64,000 nucleotides of DNA, from positions 566,506 through 630,505 of the forward strand of contig NZ_LMIB01000012.1 in the NCBI RefSeq assembly GCF_001429065.1, read 5' to 3'. The stretch is from Sphingomonas sp. Root710 (GTDB taxonomy: Bacteria > Pseudomonadota > Alphaproteobacteria > Sphingomonadales > Sphingomonadaceae). This document shows, one piece after another, positions 54,024 through 61,825 of the stretch; the stretch's first letter is position 1; every line of letters begins with the position of its first letter. A program made the translations under genes and the position numbers. Below the pieces are notes generated by a model. It did not search any database. It saw nothing but the letters and a program-made list of their open reading frames with translations, and was not told the DNA's origin.

Positions 54024-54946
54024 GCAGCGTTCTCCATATTGTTGTCCGTAATCGGAAGCGAACCTCCACGCTCTGGTAGCCCTGCTCCGGCTCTAGCGAT
54101 CAGATAATCTGCGGCGGCCTGAGCCCGCGCTGCAGCAGTGAAGATGGCCCGGTCATAATGCTGGAACACCTGGAGCCAGTTGGCGATATAGGCGGCATGA
54201 TCGCGCCGCGGCTCATTGGCGAGGCCGAGCTCCGCCATGATGAAGGCGGCGCCAAGCTCTGCGACGAGCTCCTCCATGGCGCGGCCCTCCATCGAGAAGC
54301 GCTTCCCCATGTCCCGATCGAGACGATGCTTCGCCCCGGTCCAGTGGGCCAGCTCATGGGCGAGGACGGCATAATAGCCATGCGCCGACCGGAACTGGCC
54401 GAAGGCCGGCATCTGCACATGGTCGGTGCCTTTGTCGAAATAGGCCTGGTCACCGCCATTCCGGATCTCGGCGCCGATCGCATCGAAGAAGGCCTCAGCC
54501 TTCTCAAGCCGGCCCTCTTCCGACAGCGGCGCGGTGACGGGCGCCACATATCCCTCGACCTGGTCGGCGTTGAAGACCATGTAGGAGCGCGCGATGAAGC
54601 ACCGCCGGTTGGCGCCGTCACCCTCCTCGTCGCCGCCCTCGTCCCGACCGCCAGCCTGCCGGTTTTCCCAGAAGTAAACCATCGTACCCTTCTCGCCCTT
54701 GCGGACTTGGGCGTTGGCCTCAAGCCATTGCCGGTAGGTCGCCCAGCCGCCCGAAACGTATCCCTTAGCCTCGGCGGTCGCCCACAGAGTCACAACATTG
54801 AGGCCGCGATAGGCGCGCTTGCTGAAGGCGTTGCGCGGTGCCCCGATATCATTGCCCGACCTGTGCCAGGGCATGCGACAGTCGCCGACACCCGCCGAGA
54901 TCGCCTCGATGATCTGCTGCGTCACCCGCGCGTAGAGCTGGGCCAT
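54020..54946 (-). CDS. ardC: ArdC-like antirestriction protein with zinc metalloprotease motif
   Basis: A 308-residue protein of the ArdC/DUF1738 family typical of plasmids and integrative elements. The N-terminal ssDNA-binding part has MPWHRSGNDIGAPRNAFSKRAYRGLN and WATYRQWLEANAQVRKGEKGT; the C-terminal part has the zincin motif HELAH (His197, Glu198, His201) in VLAHELAHWTG. It protects incoming DNA from restriction. ATG 54946 has a strong GAGGAGG site, but that site lies inside a perfect 12-bp hairpin. It is coupled to the downstream nuclease gene. Confidence 0.9.
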   Translation of the reverse strand: MAQLYARVTQQIIEAISAGVGDCRMPWHRSGNDIGAPRNAFSKRAYRGLNVVTLWATAEAKGYVSGGWATYRQWLEANAQVRKGEKGTMVYFWENRQAGGRDEGGDEEGDGANRRCFIARSYMVFNADQVEGYVAPVTAPLSEEGRLEKAEAFFDAIGAEIRNGGDQAYFDKGTDHVQMPAFGQFRSAHGYYAVLAHELAHWTGAKHRLDRDMGKRFSMEGRAMEELVAELGAAFIMAELGLANEPRRDHAAYIANWLQVFQHYDRAIFTAAARAQAAADYLIARAGAGLPERGGSLPITDNNMENAA

Positions 54947-54950
54947 GATC

Positions 54951-54980
54951 GAACCTCCTCGCTGATCTGCGAGGAGGTTC
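54951..54980 (-). promoter_or_regulatory. Ribosome-binding-site-sequestering hairpin upstream of ardC
   Basis: GAACCTCCTCGC (54951-54962) and GCGAGGAGGTTC (54969-54980) are perfectly complementary over 12 bp with a 6-base loop. On the minus-strand transcript the ardC Shine-Dalgarno GAGGAGG is the 3' arm and is fully paired with CCTCCTC of the 5' arm. Translation should need opening of this stem. Confidence 0.7.
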
Positions 54981-55030
54981 ACGAAGGCGCGGGTTCAATT
55001 TACGCCAGCCGCTGGCGAATGGAGGGTCAA

Positions 55031-55879
55031 TTAGGGTCGTTCGCGCACTGGCTGCGGATCGTATGCCTCGCGCGCCGAGCCATCCGGATTGCTCGCGCCG
55101 CCGGCCTCGCGGCCATAGGTGCTTCCGCCGTTCATCGTGGCGGGCGGCGGCGCCTCACTCTCGTCCGTGGGTGGAGGAGGTGCGTTCGGATGATCCGCCG
55201 GGGGTGCTGCATCCTTGTCGTAGATGGCCGTGAGGACCTCAACCCACGTAGGCTCTTCGGTGTTGGACGGTAGCTCGAAGCCATCGACGGCGATCCGGCT
55301 GATCTGGACGAGACCCGGCTCGCCTGCGCAATCACGTCCCGACGTGAGAAACGCCAGCGAAGTACGCTCTGCCGGATCAAGGGCAATGCTCAGCGTGCGA
55401 TCGAACTTCCTCACCGGATCATGCCATGCGACATCGAGAACCCAGCCCGCGCGGTTCTGCGTCCAGCTCGTCCGCCGGCCCATCTGGCCGAGTGTGTCGA
55501 CGAGTCGGACAACGGTTGCCTGCGCGCCGATGACGCAGCGTCGCATGAATTCGGCTGGCGGTGAGGCGGATGGCCCCGCAGCTGGCGGATCATCACCTAA
55601 CATAGCGGTAACCGAATTGCCCCCTGGCACGTGGGCCAGAGCGTCCTGAAAACCATCTGCGCGTGCGAGCAGGAAGGCACCGGCACCGAGCACTAAGATC
55701 ACGATGGGGCCAAGGATCCACGGCAGCGCTCGCCTTTTCGGCGGATTATCAGCTGTCACAGTCCGAGGCGCCAGCAGCGCCGTCTTCCGCATCGCGAACT
55801 CGGCCTCGGACAGATGGCCGCCGGCGCGAAGCGCCGCGAGCCGCTCGAGCTCCGTCATAGGGTCAGAGGGGCCACTCAT
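55031..55879 (-). CDS. SHOCT-domain membrane protein B
   Basis: A 282-residue protein. Residues 7-38 form a SHOCT domain (MTELERLAALRAGGHLSEAEF), then a membrane helix near 49-69 (LPWILGPIVILVLGAGAFLLA) and an extracytoplasmic domain of no known family (RTSWTQNRAGWVLDVAWHDPVRKFD). The C-terminal 60 residues are Pro/Ser/Gly-rich. It follows the other SHOCT protein gene with a 4-base overlap. Function unknown. Confidence 0.75.
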   Translation of the reverse strand: MSGPSDPMTELERLAALRAGGHLSEAEFAMRKTALLAPRTVTADNPPKRRALPWILGPIVILVLGAGAFLLARADGFQDALAHVPGGNSVTAMLGDDPPAAGPSASPPAEFMRRCVIGAQATVVRLVDTLGQMGRRTSWTQNRAGWVLDVAWHDPVRKFDRTLSIALDPAERTSLAFLTSGRDCAGEPGLVQISRIAVDGFELPSNTEEPTWVEVLTAIYDKDAAPPADHPNAPPPPTDESEAPPPATMNGGSTYGREAGGASNPDGSAREAYDPQPVRERP

Positions 55880-56532
55880 CGGGCCGCCGCCGGGCAGTCG
55901 TTGACGTTGAAGGCGAGGAGCGGCTGGTCGGTCCGCTGATCCGTGATCATGAAGCTTCCCAGCTCCGCCGGGGTGTCCAGGATACCCTTCGGCTCCGCTT
56001 TACCGATCGGCTGAAGGATCTCGTTGCCGTCGAGCGCCAACTGGAGCGTCTGGTCCGTGTCGTTGATGATCCTGACCGTGCTGCCCGAGCATAATGTCGG
56101 GGTGTTCGGATCGGCGTTGAGCATTTCCCAGCTTGGCGGATTGGCGAGGAGTGCTGTCGAAATCTTGAAGATTTTCGCTGCAGGGATCGCCACGGTCTTG
56201 ACAGGTGCCGGATCGGCCTCAGGGACAGGCGCTGGCGCCGTGACATTCGCGACCGACTGGCGCTGCTCCTCGATGGTGTAGCCGCGCGTCAGGAAATAGA
56301 TGCCCACCAAGACGATCGCGACGAGCAGGAGGCCGAAGAACCAGCGGATGAATAACCGGATACCACGGGTTTGCCGTTTCGCTTCCGAGTAGCTCTGGGA
56401 GTGCAAATGTGCGTAGCTCCCATCGGCATCGCGCATAAGCGCTGACTTTTGCTGCTCGAACTCTATCTCCGTAAGGGCACCGGCGGCCCTCAATCGTGCG
56501 AGGCGCTCAAGCGCGTCGATATTATTGGTCAT
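55876..56532 (-). CDS. SHOCT-domain membrane protein A
   Basis: A 218-residue protein of the same plan as its downstream neighbour: an N-terminal SHOCT domain (IDALERLARLRAAGALTEIEFEQQK), one membrane helix near 62-83 (FIRWFFGLLLVAIVLVGIYFL) and an extracytoplasmic C-terminal domain (CSGSTVRIINDTDQTLQLALDG). The extracytoplasmic parts of the two proteins are not obviously similar. The pair probably forms a complex. Function unknown; the tRNA-adjacent setting suggests an accessory trait. Confidence 0.72.
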   Translation of the reverse strand: MTNNIDALERLARLRAAGALTEIEFEQQKSALMRDADGSYAHLHSQSYSEAKRQTRGIRLFIRWFFGLLLVAIVLVGIYFLTRGYTIEEQRQSVANVTAPAPVPEADPAPVKTVAIPAAKIFKISTALLANPPSWEMLNADPNTPTLCSGSTVRIINDTDQTLQLALDGNEILQPIGKAEPKGILDTPAELGSFMITDQRTDQPLLAFNVNDCPAAAR

Positions 56533-57179
56533 CGGCTGATCTCCCTTCCGAGGGATTCAGCTAAAACGGCGAGATATTGTGGCTGACACTCATATATAGA
56601 GCGTTGCGGTGTTCGACCGGTCATCAACGTCACCCCCCATGTCCTTCGGGGCGACGGCCGTCGGCCGGATGTTCGAAACCCGCTGAAGCAACGAGCGCAT
56701 GCGCCTTTACCGGCAAGCCGGTTGGACATGCGCGCATGCCACCCGGCCTCCAGAAACTGGGGACCGAGTTGCTTCAAGAGGGGTTTCGACGCCCCACTCC
56801 CGAGTAATGCGGGAGCAAGGGCGTTCTATAGGATCGCGTTGCAAGATGGCAAGTTGGCAAGTACCAGCATCGAGACCTGGAGATTTTGTCCCGAACCCAA
56901 GAAATTTACGAAAAAGCCGGAGATTATCCGGGGGTCGCACCCTAAACACGTAGCCGCTTTTGATACTCGATGCCCCTATGGTTTGGGCCTGATACGGAAT
57001 GATTATCGGCTGTGATCAGCAGGAAGCTGAGCTTCGTGAGGGACAGGGCTATCGGCACCGCCGTGCGTTGACGGAAGCCGTCGGAGCGAAAGCCGCCCCG
57101 CGGCACCGTCCAAACCGCCTGCTCGCTCAGACTGATGTTACGGAGATCATATTCACCCGATGGTGGCGCGGCCTAAGCC
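56533..57179. other. Non-coding stretch with nested inverted repeats
   Basis: About 650 bases with no credible gene. Small open frames are present on both strands but have no family resemblance or ribosome sites. The first 300 bases hold a palindrome CGACGGCCGTCG (56652-56663), a large nested inverted repeat (56673-56789) and another hairpin, CTCCCG (56797-56802) with CGGGAG (56810-56815). The remainder, 56830-57179, shows nothing I can name. Confidence 0.6.
56673..56789. repeat. 117-base nested inverted-repeat structure
   Basis: Outer arms TCGAAACCC (56673-56681) and GGGTTTCGA (56781-56789), then TGAAGCAAC (56684-56692) and GTTGCTTCA (56768-56776), give 18 paired bases. Inside, GCATGCGC (56697-56704) pairs with GCGCATGC (56732-56739), and at the centre ACCGGC (56709-56714) pairs with GCCGGT (56717-56722). 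It could be a folded RNA, a recombination site or a miniature transposable element. Confidence 0.65.
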
Positions 57180-58181
57180 TTACTGACGCGATCGGTACCT
57201 ATATTCGCGAGGGCCAAGGCTGAACTCACGCCGGAAGGCCTTGCTGAAATGGCTCATGTCGTTGAAGCCCCAGCGTAGGGCGATCTCGGTGACGCTGCGG
57301 CGGGCCAGCGCGGGCGCATCCAGATCGCGGCGGCACATTTCCAGACGCCGCTTGCGGATCCAGTTGGATACGCTCACCCCGGTGCCCGCGAAAATCTTGT
57401 GCAGATAACGAATGTTGATGCCGTTCTCGGCCGCGATCGTAGCGATATCGAGATCGGAATCCTGTAGCTTCGCCTCGATATAGGATTTCAGCCGGGTAAG
57501 CTGGCGCTCGCGCGGGGTGATCATCCGGTCGGCGTCGAGCGAGCTCAGCGTCATGGCGAGCAGATCGAGGGTGACGTTGAGAATGGTGTTTGCCGCCGCG
57601 TCATCGAACGTATCGAGATGCAGTTCGACCGAGGACAGGTGATCGATGAAGAAGGACAGCAGACCATGGCTGCGGTCGAAAGGCACCCCGACGAATTCCT
57701 CGGCGAAGGGAAAGACCGAGAGGACCCGGTCACGCGGAAATATGAAATAGAGCTGCCGGAAATGCGATGGCAGGTCGAGCACCATCGGCTGGGCGCTGTC
57801 GGTGATCGTGAACATGCCGGGGCTCAGTTCGACACTGCGGTCCCCGATCTCCAGTTCGCCGCTGCCGATCGCGGTATAGATGATCGACAGGTCGCGCCGT
57901 GCGGTGCGCCGCGCCGCGGACCGGTCATGCAGACAGCGGACGCCGCCCTCGCCGCTGAACGCCACCACCCGGGCGTCGAATACCGACCGGAACCGGCTGA
58001 TTCCCGCGCTTCCCGGAAGCATAGGCCGGTCGACGCGCCATTCGTGCATCGTATGGGCGGAGATGGTCTCATCCCAATTGCCACGGGACGAGTCTGGGCC
58101 AAACCGCTGTGACGTCCACATGCGACTGCCGATCGGACCATTTTCTTCCAGGGTGCAGGACCCCTGTAGCGCACTTGCCAC
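57180..58181 (-). CDS. AraC family transcriptional regulator
   Basis: A 333-residue regulator with an N-terminal ligand-binding part of the AraC-binding-like type (about 60-200) and a C-terminal double helix-turn-helix (DLDIATIAAENGINIRYLHKIF, then RRSVTEIALRWGFNDMSHFSKAFRREFSLGPREYR). It lies at the end of a minus-strand catabolic cluster (cupin, 2-oxoacid dehydrogenase, TonB receptor) and probably controls it. A second possible start is ATG 58121. Confidence 0.9.
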   Translation of the reverse strand: MASALQGSCTLEENGPIGSRMWTSQRFGPDSSRGNWDETISAHTMHEWRVDRPMLPGSAGISRFRSVFDARVVAFSGEGGVRCLHDRSAARRTARRDLSIIYTAIGSGELEIGDRSVELSPGMFTITDSAQPMVLDLPSHFRQLYFIFPRDRVLSVFPFAEEFVGVPFDRSHGLLSFFIDHLSSVELHLDTFDDAAANTILNVTLDLLAMTLSSLDADRMITPRERQLTRLKSYIEAKLQDSDLDIATIAAENGINIRYLHKIFAGTGVSVSNWIRKRRLEMCRRDLDAPALARRSVTEIALRWGFNDMSHFSKAFRREFSLGPREYRYRSRQ

Positions 58182-58314
58182 GAACCCTCTCCCGTCTTTG
58201 ACGGATCTAGTCCGATCCTATGCTTCCATGGGCCGTTTCACAATTGCCCGAGCTGCCCGCGATGCGGCGGGGCCCCATGCGGGCAGCACCTTCATCTCGG
58301 ACGCGCGGATGGGG

Positions 58315-58758
58315 CTAGGCGGCCTGCTGTTGCCCGGTGCGTCCTGCTGCGATCTGTTCCTCGATCCAGCGCGAATCCATTACCTGGGTCGGTCGCTTCT
58401 GTTCATCAATGAACATGATCGGCCCATGGGTGATGAACAGCATCTCGGTGTCGACCGGAAAGACGGTCTGTTCGTGCAGCGAGCCATAGGGTTCGTAACC
58501 CGAATCTCCCGCCGGTGCCATCTGGTCGCGATAATTGAGCGCGCCGCTCAGGATCAGATAGTCGGCGCCGGCCAGATGAAGGTGCGGCGCGAAGGTCGCT
58601 CCCGCCTTGCCGCGGAAGATCACCGAAAATCCGCCGGTCGACGGGTCGGTGCTGATCACCTCCATTTCCACGCCCTCGGACGCAAATGGGATGATATCCC
58701 TGAATATCGGCTTTTCGGCCTTAGTAACGTGCATTTCGTTGCCGGCACGGGACTTCAT
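58315..58758 (-). CDS. Single-domain cupin, possible dioxygenase
   Basis: A 147-residue cupin. Candidate metal ligands are His59 and His61 (FAPHLHLAGADYLILSG) and His95 (GSLHEQTVFP), with Asp66 where many cupins have Glu. The shape resembles the 2,4'-dihydroxyacetophenone/acetylacetone dioxygenase group, which cleave diketones or hydroxyketones. ATG 58758 has AAGGAGG 6 bases upstream; the GTG at 58764 is too close to it. It lies directly downstream of the 2-oxoacid dehydrogenase genes and may produce their 2-oxoacid substrate. Confidence 0.72.
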   Translation of the reverse strand: MKSRAGNEMHVTKAEKPIFRDIIPFASEGVEMEVISTDPSTGGFSVIFRGKAGATFAPHLHLAGADYLILSGALNYRDQMAPAGDSGYEPYGSLHEQTVFPVDTEMLFITHGPIMFIDEQKRPTQVMDSRWIEEQIAAGRTGQQQAA

Positions 58759-58812
58759 GATCACCCTCCTTGGTTATATGCTGACGATAATATCGTTGCT
58801 GCGCTCATTCTT

Positions 58813-58848
58813 GGGCGCGTGACCGCAAAAGCTGGTCACAGAGCGCCC
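58813..58848. terminator. Hairpin at the 3' end of the E2 gene
   Basis: GTGACC (58819-58824) pairs with GGTCAC (58834-58839) and GGGCGC (58813-58818) with GCGCCC (58843-58848), with a three-base bulge between. It covers the E2 stop codon, before the cupin gene. No T run; it may reduce read-through. Confidence 0.4.
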
Positions 58849-59534
58849 TCTACTTGTGGCAGCGCGCCCTCGATCCGCTCCGCCAGGCTGGTAAGAAAAG
58901 CGCCGCTGGGCGCCCCATCGATGACGCGATGATCGGTCGTCAGCGACAAGGCGAGTTCGGGGCGGCTGGCGACACCGCCATCCTCACCCAGATGAAGCGC
59001 GGGCGTGATCCGCCCGATCCCCAATATCGCCACCTGGCCGCCGTTCAGGATCGGCGTGAAATGATCGACTCTCGTCGTCCCGATATTGCTGATCGTGAAT
59101 GTGCCGAAGCTCATCTCGGAGAGCGTCAGTTTGTTCGCCCTTGCCCTGGCGACCAGAGCGCGCCGCAGCTCGACGATCTCGGGCAGCTTCATCCCGCGCA
59201 GATCGGGCATGGCGGGCGCGACGAGGCTGTCGTCCAATGCGACCGCGACCGAGACGCAGATCTCGTCATAGATATGCACGGCGTCGGCGGTGGAGACCGC
59301 GTTGAAGCGCGGATATTCCAGCAAGGTATCGCGCACGGCGGTCAGCAGGAGGTCCTCATAACCTGCCGGCACCCCCGCTTGTTTCCAGGCGGCGCGTGTC
59401 GCGACCAGCGCGGTCGCGTCGACCCGGGTGGTGAAGGAAAGCTGGGCGGTGGACGCCAGACTGTCCATCATCTTTCGGGCGATCATCCGCCGTATGCCGC
59501 CGATGGGCATGACGAGAGAAGGCTGTGCCGTCAT
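58836..59534 (-). CDS. 2-oxoacid dehydrogenase E2 catalytic domain, free-standing
   Basis: A 232-residue acyltransferase core. The N-terminus IGGIRRMIARKMMDSL and the active-site motif TTDHRVIDGAPSG (His202, Asp206) are those of dihydrolipoyl acyltransferases. The usual N-terminal lipoyl and E1/E3-binding domains are missing; the lipoyl domain is encoded by the separate overlapping upstream gene. It transfers the acyl group from lipoyl to CoA. The substrate is unknown. Confidence 0.87.
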   Translation of the reverse strand: MTAQPSLVMPIGGIRRMIARKMMDSLASTAQLSFTTRVDATALVATRAAWKQAGVPAGYEDLLLTAVRDTLLEYPRFNAVSTADAVHIYDEICVSVAVALDDSLVAPAMPDLRGMKLPEIVELRRALVARARANKLTLSEMSFGTFTISNIGTTRVDHFTPILNGGQVAILGIGRITPALHLGEDGGVASRPELALSLTTDHRVIDGAPSGAFLTSLAERIEGALPQVEGAL

Positions 59535-59773
59535 TCGGCCACGATGACGCCAAGCAGATCGCCGACCGCGACGATATCTTCGACCGATGCGCGTTGTTGC
59601 AGCACACCCGATGCCGGAGCGGGAACCTCGAAGGTCACCTTGGTGACCATCAATTCGCAGACGACATCGTCGGCGTCGACATGATCGCCCTCGTCGACCA
59701 GCCAGTTGGCGACGACGATCTCGGTCTCTTCATCGGCGATGCCGTCCGGAACCCGTATTTCAGTGCTGCTCAT
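59531..59773 (-). CDS. Stand-alone lipoyl carrier protein
   Basis: An 80-residue single biotinyl/lipoyl domain: ADEETEIVVANWLVDEGDHVDADDVVCELMVTK, with the lipoylated lysine probably Lys45 in MVTKVTFEVPAPASG. From ATG 59773 it overlaps the E1 beta gene by 14 bases and the E2 core by 4 bases. It is the swinging arm normally fused to E2. Confidence 0.87.
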   Translation of the reverse strand: MSSTEIRVPDGIADEETEIVVANWLVDEGDHVDADDVVCELMVTKVTFEVPAPASGVLQQRASVEDIVAVGDLLGVIVAE

Positions 59774-60818
59774 CGGACATGATCTCCATGACGGTTTCGA
59801 CGATCTTCCCCGCTGAGGGCAGTGCGGCCTGCTCCAGCACGCGCGCGAAAGGGGGCGGCATATCGGGATAAGCGATGCGGGCCGGGGGGCTGCGCAGGTC
59901 GCGGAAGGCGCGTTCGCTGACCCGTGCGACGATCTCGCCGGCGACACCGCAATTCGCATAATCCTCGTCGATCACGACCAGCCGGCCCGTCCGCCTTACC
60001 GATTTGAGGATCGTGTCGATATCGAGCGGCACGATCGAGCGGATATCGATCACCTCGGCGCTGACGCCCTGCTGCGCGAGCGCATCGGCGGCATCGATGG
60101 CGAGATGGACCGTCGAGGCCCAGCCCACCAGGGTGACGTCCGTGCCGTGGCGCACGACCGCTGCCTCGCCGATCGGGATCGTGTAGAGATCCTCGGGCAC
60201 ATGGACGATGGTGCGCTTGACGGTACCGAGCCAGCCTATGCCCTGAAGACCCTTGTGGCACATGAAGATCACCGGGTTGGGATCCCGGATCGCCGAGACC
60301 ATCAGCCCCTTGGCGTCATAGGCGTTGGACGGCGAGACGACTTTCATGCCCGGCATGTGCGCGAAGGTGGCGTACAGGCATTGCGAATGCTGTCCGGCGT
60401 CCGAATAGCCGCCGCCCACCGATGTGGTGAGCACCATCGGGCAGGTGACGGCGCCGCCGGAAAAATAGGATTGCTTGGCGGCGAGGTTGTAGATCGCATC
60501 GAAGCAGACGCCGAGGAAGTCGACGAACATCAGCTCGACGATCGGCTTCTGCCCGACCGCGGCCGCACCGACGGCGGCGCCGATGAAGGCAGTTTCGGAA
60601 ATCGGCGTGTCGCGAATGCGTTCGGCACCGAACTCGTCGAGCAGGCCGGTCGTCATCCCGAACACGCCGTTAAAGGCGCCGATGTCTTCGCCCATCACGA
60701 AGACCGATGGATCGCGCCGCATTTCTTGCGCCGTCGCCTCGGTGATCGCTTTCGCGATGCTGATTTTGCGTTGCTTGGCCACCTTCGGCGGCGCCAGCAG
60801 CACGGATGTCGCGGTCAT
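59760..60818 (-). CDS. 2-oxoacid dehydrogenase E1 component, beta subunit
   Basis: A 352-residue transketolase-like beta subunit: GEDIGAFNGVFGMTTGLLDEFG, DTPISETAFIGAAVGAAAVGQKPIVELMFVDF, GQHSQCLYATFAHMPGMKVVSPSNAYDAKGL and VVIDEDYANCGVAGEI. Closest in style to acetoin or branched-chain enzymes. With the alpha subunit it decarboxylates a 2-oxoacid or cleaves acetoin-like diketones using thiamine diphosphate. Confidence 0.92.
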   Translation of the reverse strand: MTATSVLLAPPKVAKQRKISIAKAITEATAQEMRRDPSVFVMGEDIGAFNGVFGMTTGLLDEFGAERIRDTPISETAFIGAAVGAAAVGQKPIVELMFVDFLGVCFDAIYNLAAKQSYFSGGAVTCPMVLTTSVGGGYSDAGQHSQCLYATFAHMPGMKVVSPSNAYDAKGLMVSAIRDPNPVIFMCHKGLQGIGWLGTVKRTIVHVPEDLYTIPIGEAAVVRHGTDVTLVGWASTVHLAIDAADALAQQGVSAEVIDIRSIVPLDIDTILKSVRRTGRLVVIDEDYANCGVAGEIVARVSERAFRDLRSPPARIAYPDMPPPFARVLEQAALPSAGKIVETVMEIMSDEQH

Positions 60819-61816
60819 AGATCCTCACTTTCGGCGAATACGGTGGCAAGCGCGCCGGCCAGGACCGGGTCCGGGCTGTTGCGCGAATGGGTGATGGCGT
60901 CGTCGACGCGCTGGCGTCCGGCTCCCTCGATCGATGCGACCAGCGCCTCATCTGCGACACCTGTGTCGATCAGCATCGCGCGGAAGCGCGGAAGCTCGTC
61001 CTTGGCGAACAGGGCTTCCTTCTCGCCCTCCGGACGATAGGCCTCCACGTCGCCCATGAAGTGGCCTTCGAGCCGGTAGGTTTCGATCTCGATCAGTGTG
61101 GGGCCTTCGCCCCGCCGAGCCCGGGCGATCGCCTCACCGGCCGCAGCGTGCACCGCAAGCGTGTCGTTGTTCGGAATGAAAACGCCTGGAATGCCGTAGC
61201 CCGCGGCGCGAACATCGTTGCGCGGCACGGCGGTGGAAGCGCTCTTCGGGACGGAGACGCCCCAGGCATTGTCCTCGATGATGCAGACGAACGGCAGTTT
61301 CCACACCGCGGCAAGATTCATCGCCTCATGCCAGGCGCCCTGATTGACCGCGGCCTCGCCGACATAGGCGACCGCGACATGCGGCTCTCCGCGCATCTTG
61401 AACGCCAGCGCCGCGCCGACCGCCGGCCCCATGCCCTGGGCGATGATGCCCGAACAGGTGAAGTTTACCGCCGGATCGAACAGGTGCATATGCCCGGCCT
61501 GTCCGGCGGAAAGGCCGGTCGACTTGCCGAGAATTTCCGCTGTCATCGCAGGCAGATCCACGCCCTTGGCGATGGCGACATGATGCGGACGGTGTCCTGC
61601 CGACACGAAATCCTCGGGGCCGAGATGAGCGCAGACCCCTACCGCGCACGGCTCCTGCCCGTTGGACAGGTGCATCTCTCCCGGCAAGGGGCCGTTCGCC
61701 ATGTTGAACAGCGGGGTCTTGCCTTCGAGATAGATGTCCCGGATGCGCTCCTCATAATAGCGGGACATCGCCATCCGGTCATACATCCAGAGGAGGGTGT
61801 CGTTGCGTGCGGTCAT
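60815..61816 (-). CDS. 2-oxoacid dehydrogenase E1 component, alpha subunit
   Basis: A 333-residue thiamine-diphosphate-binding alpha subunit, AcoA/PdhA-like: MHLSNGQEPCAVGVCAHL, AGHRPHHVAIAKG, SAGQAGHMHLFD, and the ThDP motif region YVGEAAVNQGAWHEAMNLAAVWKLP ending IIEDNAWGVS, where the usual GDG is VGE. It overlaps E1 beta by 4 bases and follows the TonB receptor gene by 9 bases. Confidence 0.92.
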   Translation of the reverse strand: MTARNDTLLWMYDRMAMSRYYEERIRDIYLEGKTPLFNMANGPLPGEMHLSNGQEPCAVGVCAHLGPEDFVSAGHRPHHVAIAKGVDLPAMTAEILGKSTGLSAGQAGHMHLFDPAVNFTCSGIIAQGMGPAVGAALAFKMRGEPHVAVAYVGEAAVNQGAWHEAMNLAAVWKLPFVCIIEDNAWGVSVPKSASTAVPRNDVRAAGYGIPGVFIPNNDTLAVHAAAGEAIARARRGEGPTLIEIETYRLEGHFMGDVEAYRPEGEKEALFAKDELPRFRAMLIDTGVADEALVASIEGAGRQRVDDAITHSRNSPDPVLAGALATVFAESEDL

Positions 61817-61825
61817 CGAAGATCC

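Noticed and set aside
53135-57179. Attachment-site duplicate of the tRNA-Ala 3' end
   Set aside because: No second copy of the T-arm/acceptor sequence was found in the window after the tRNA gene.
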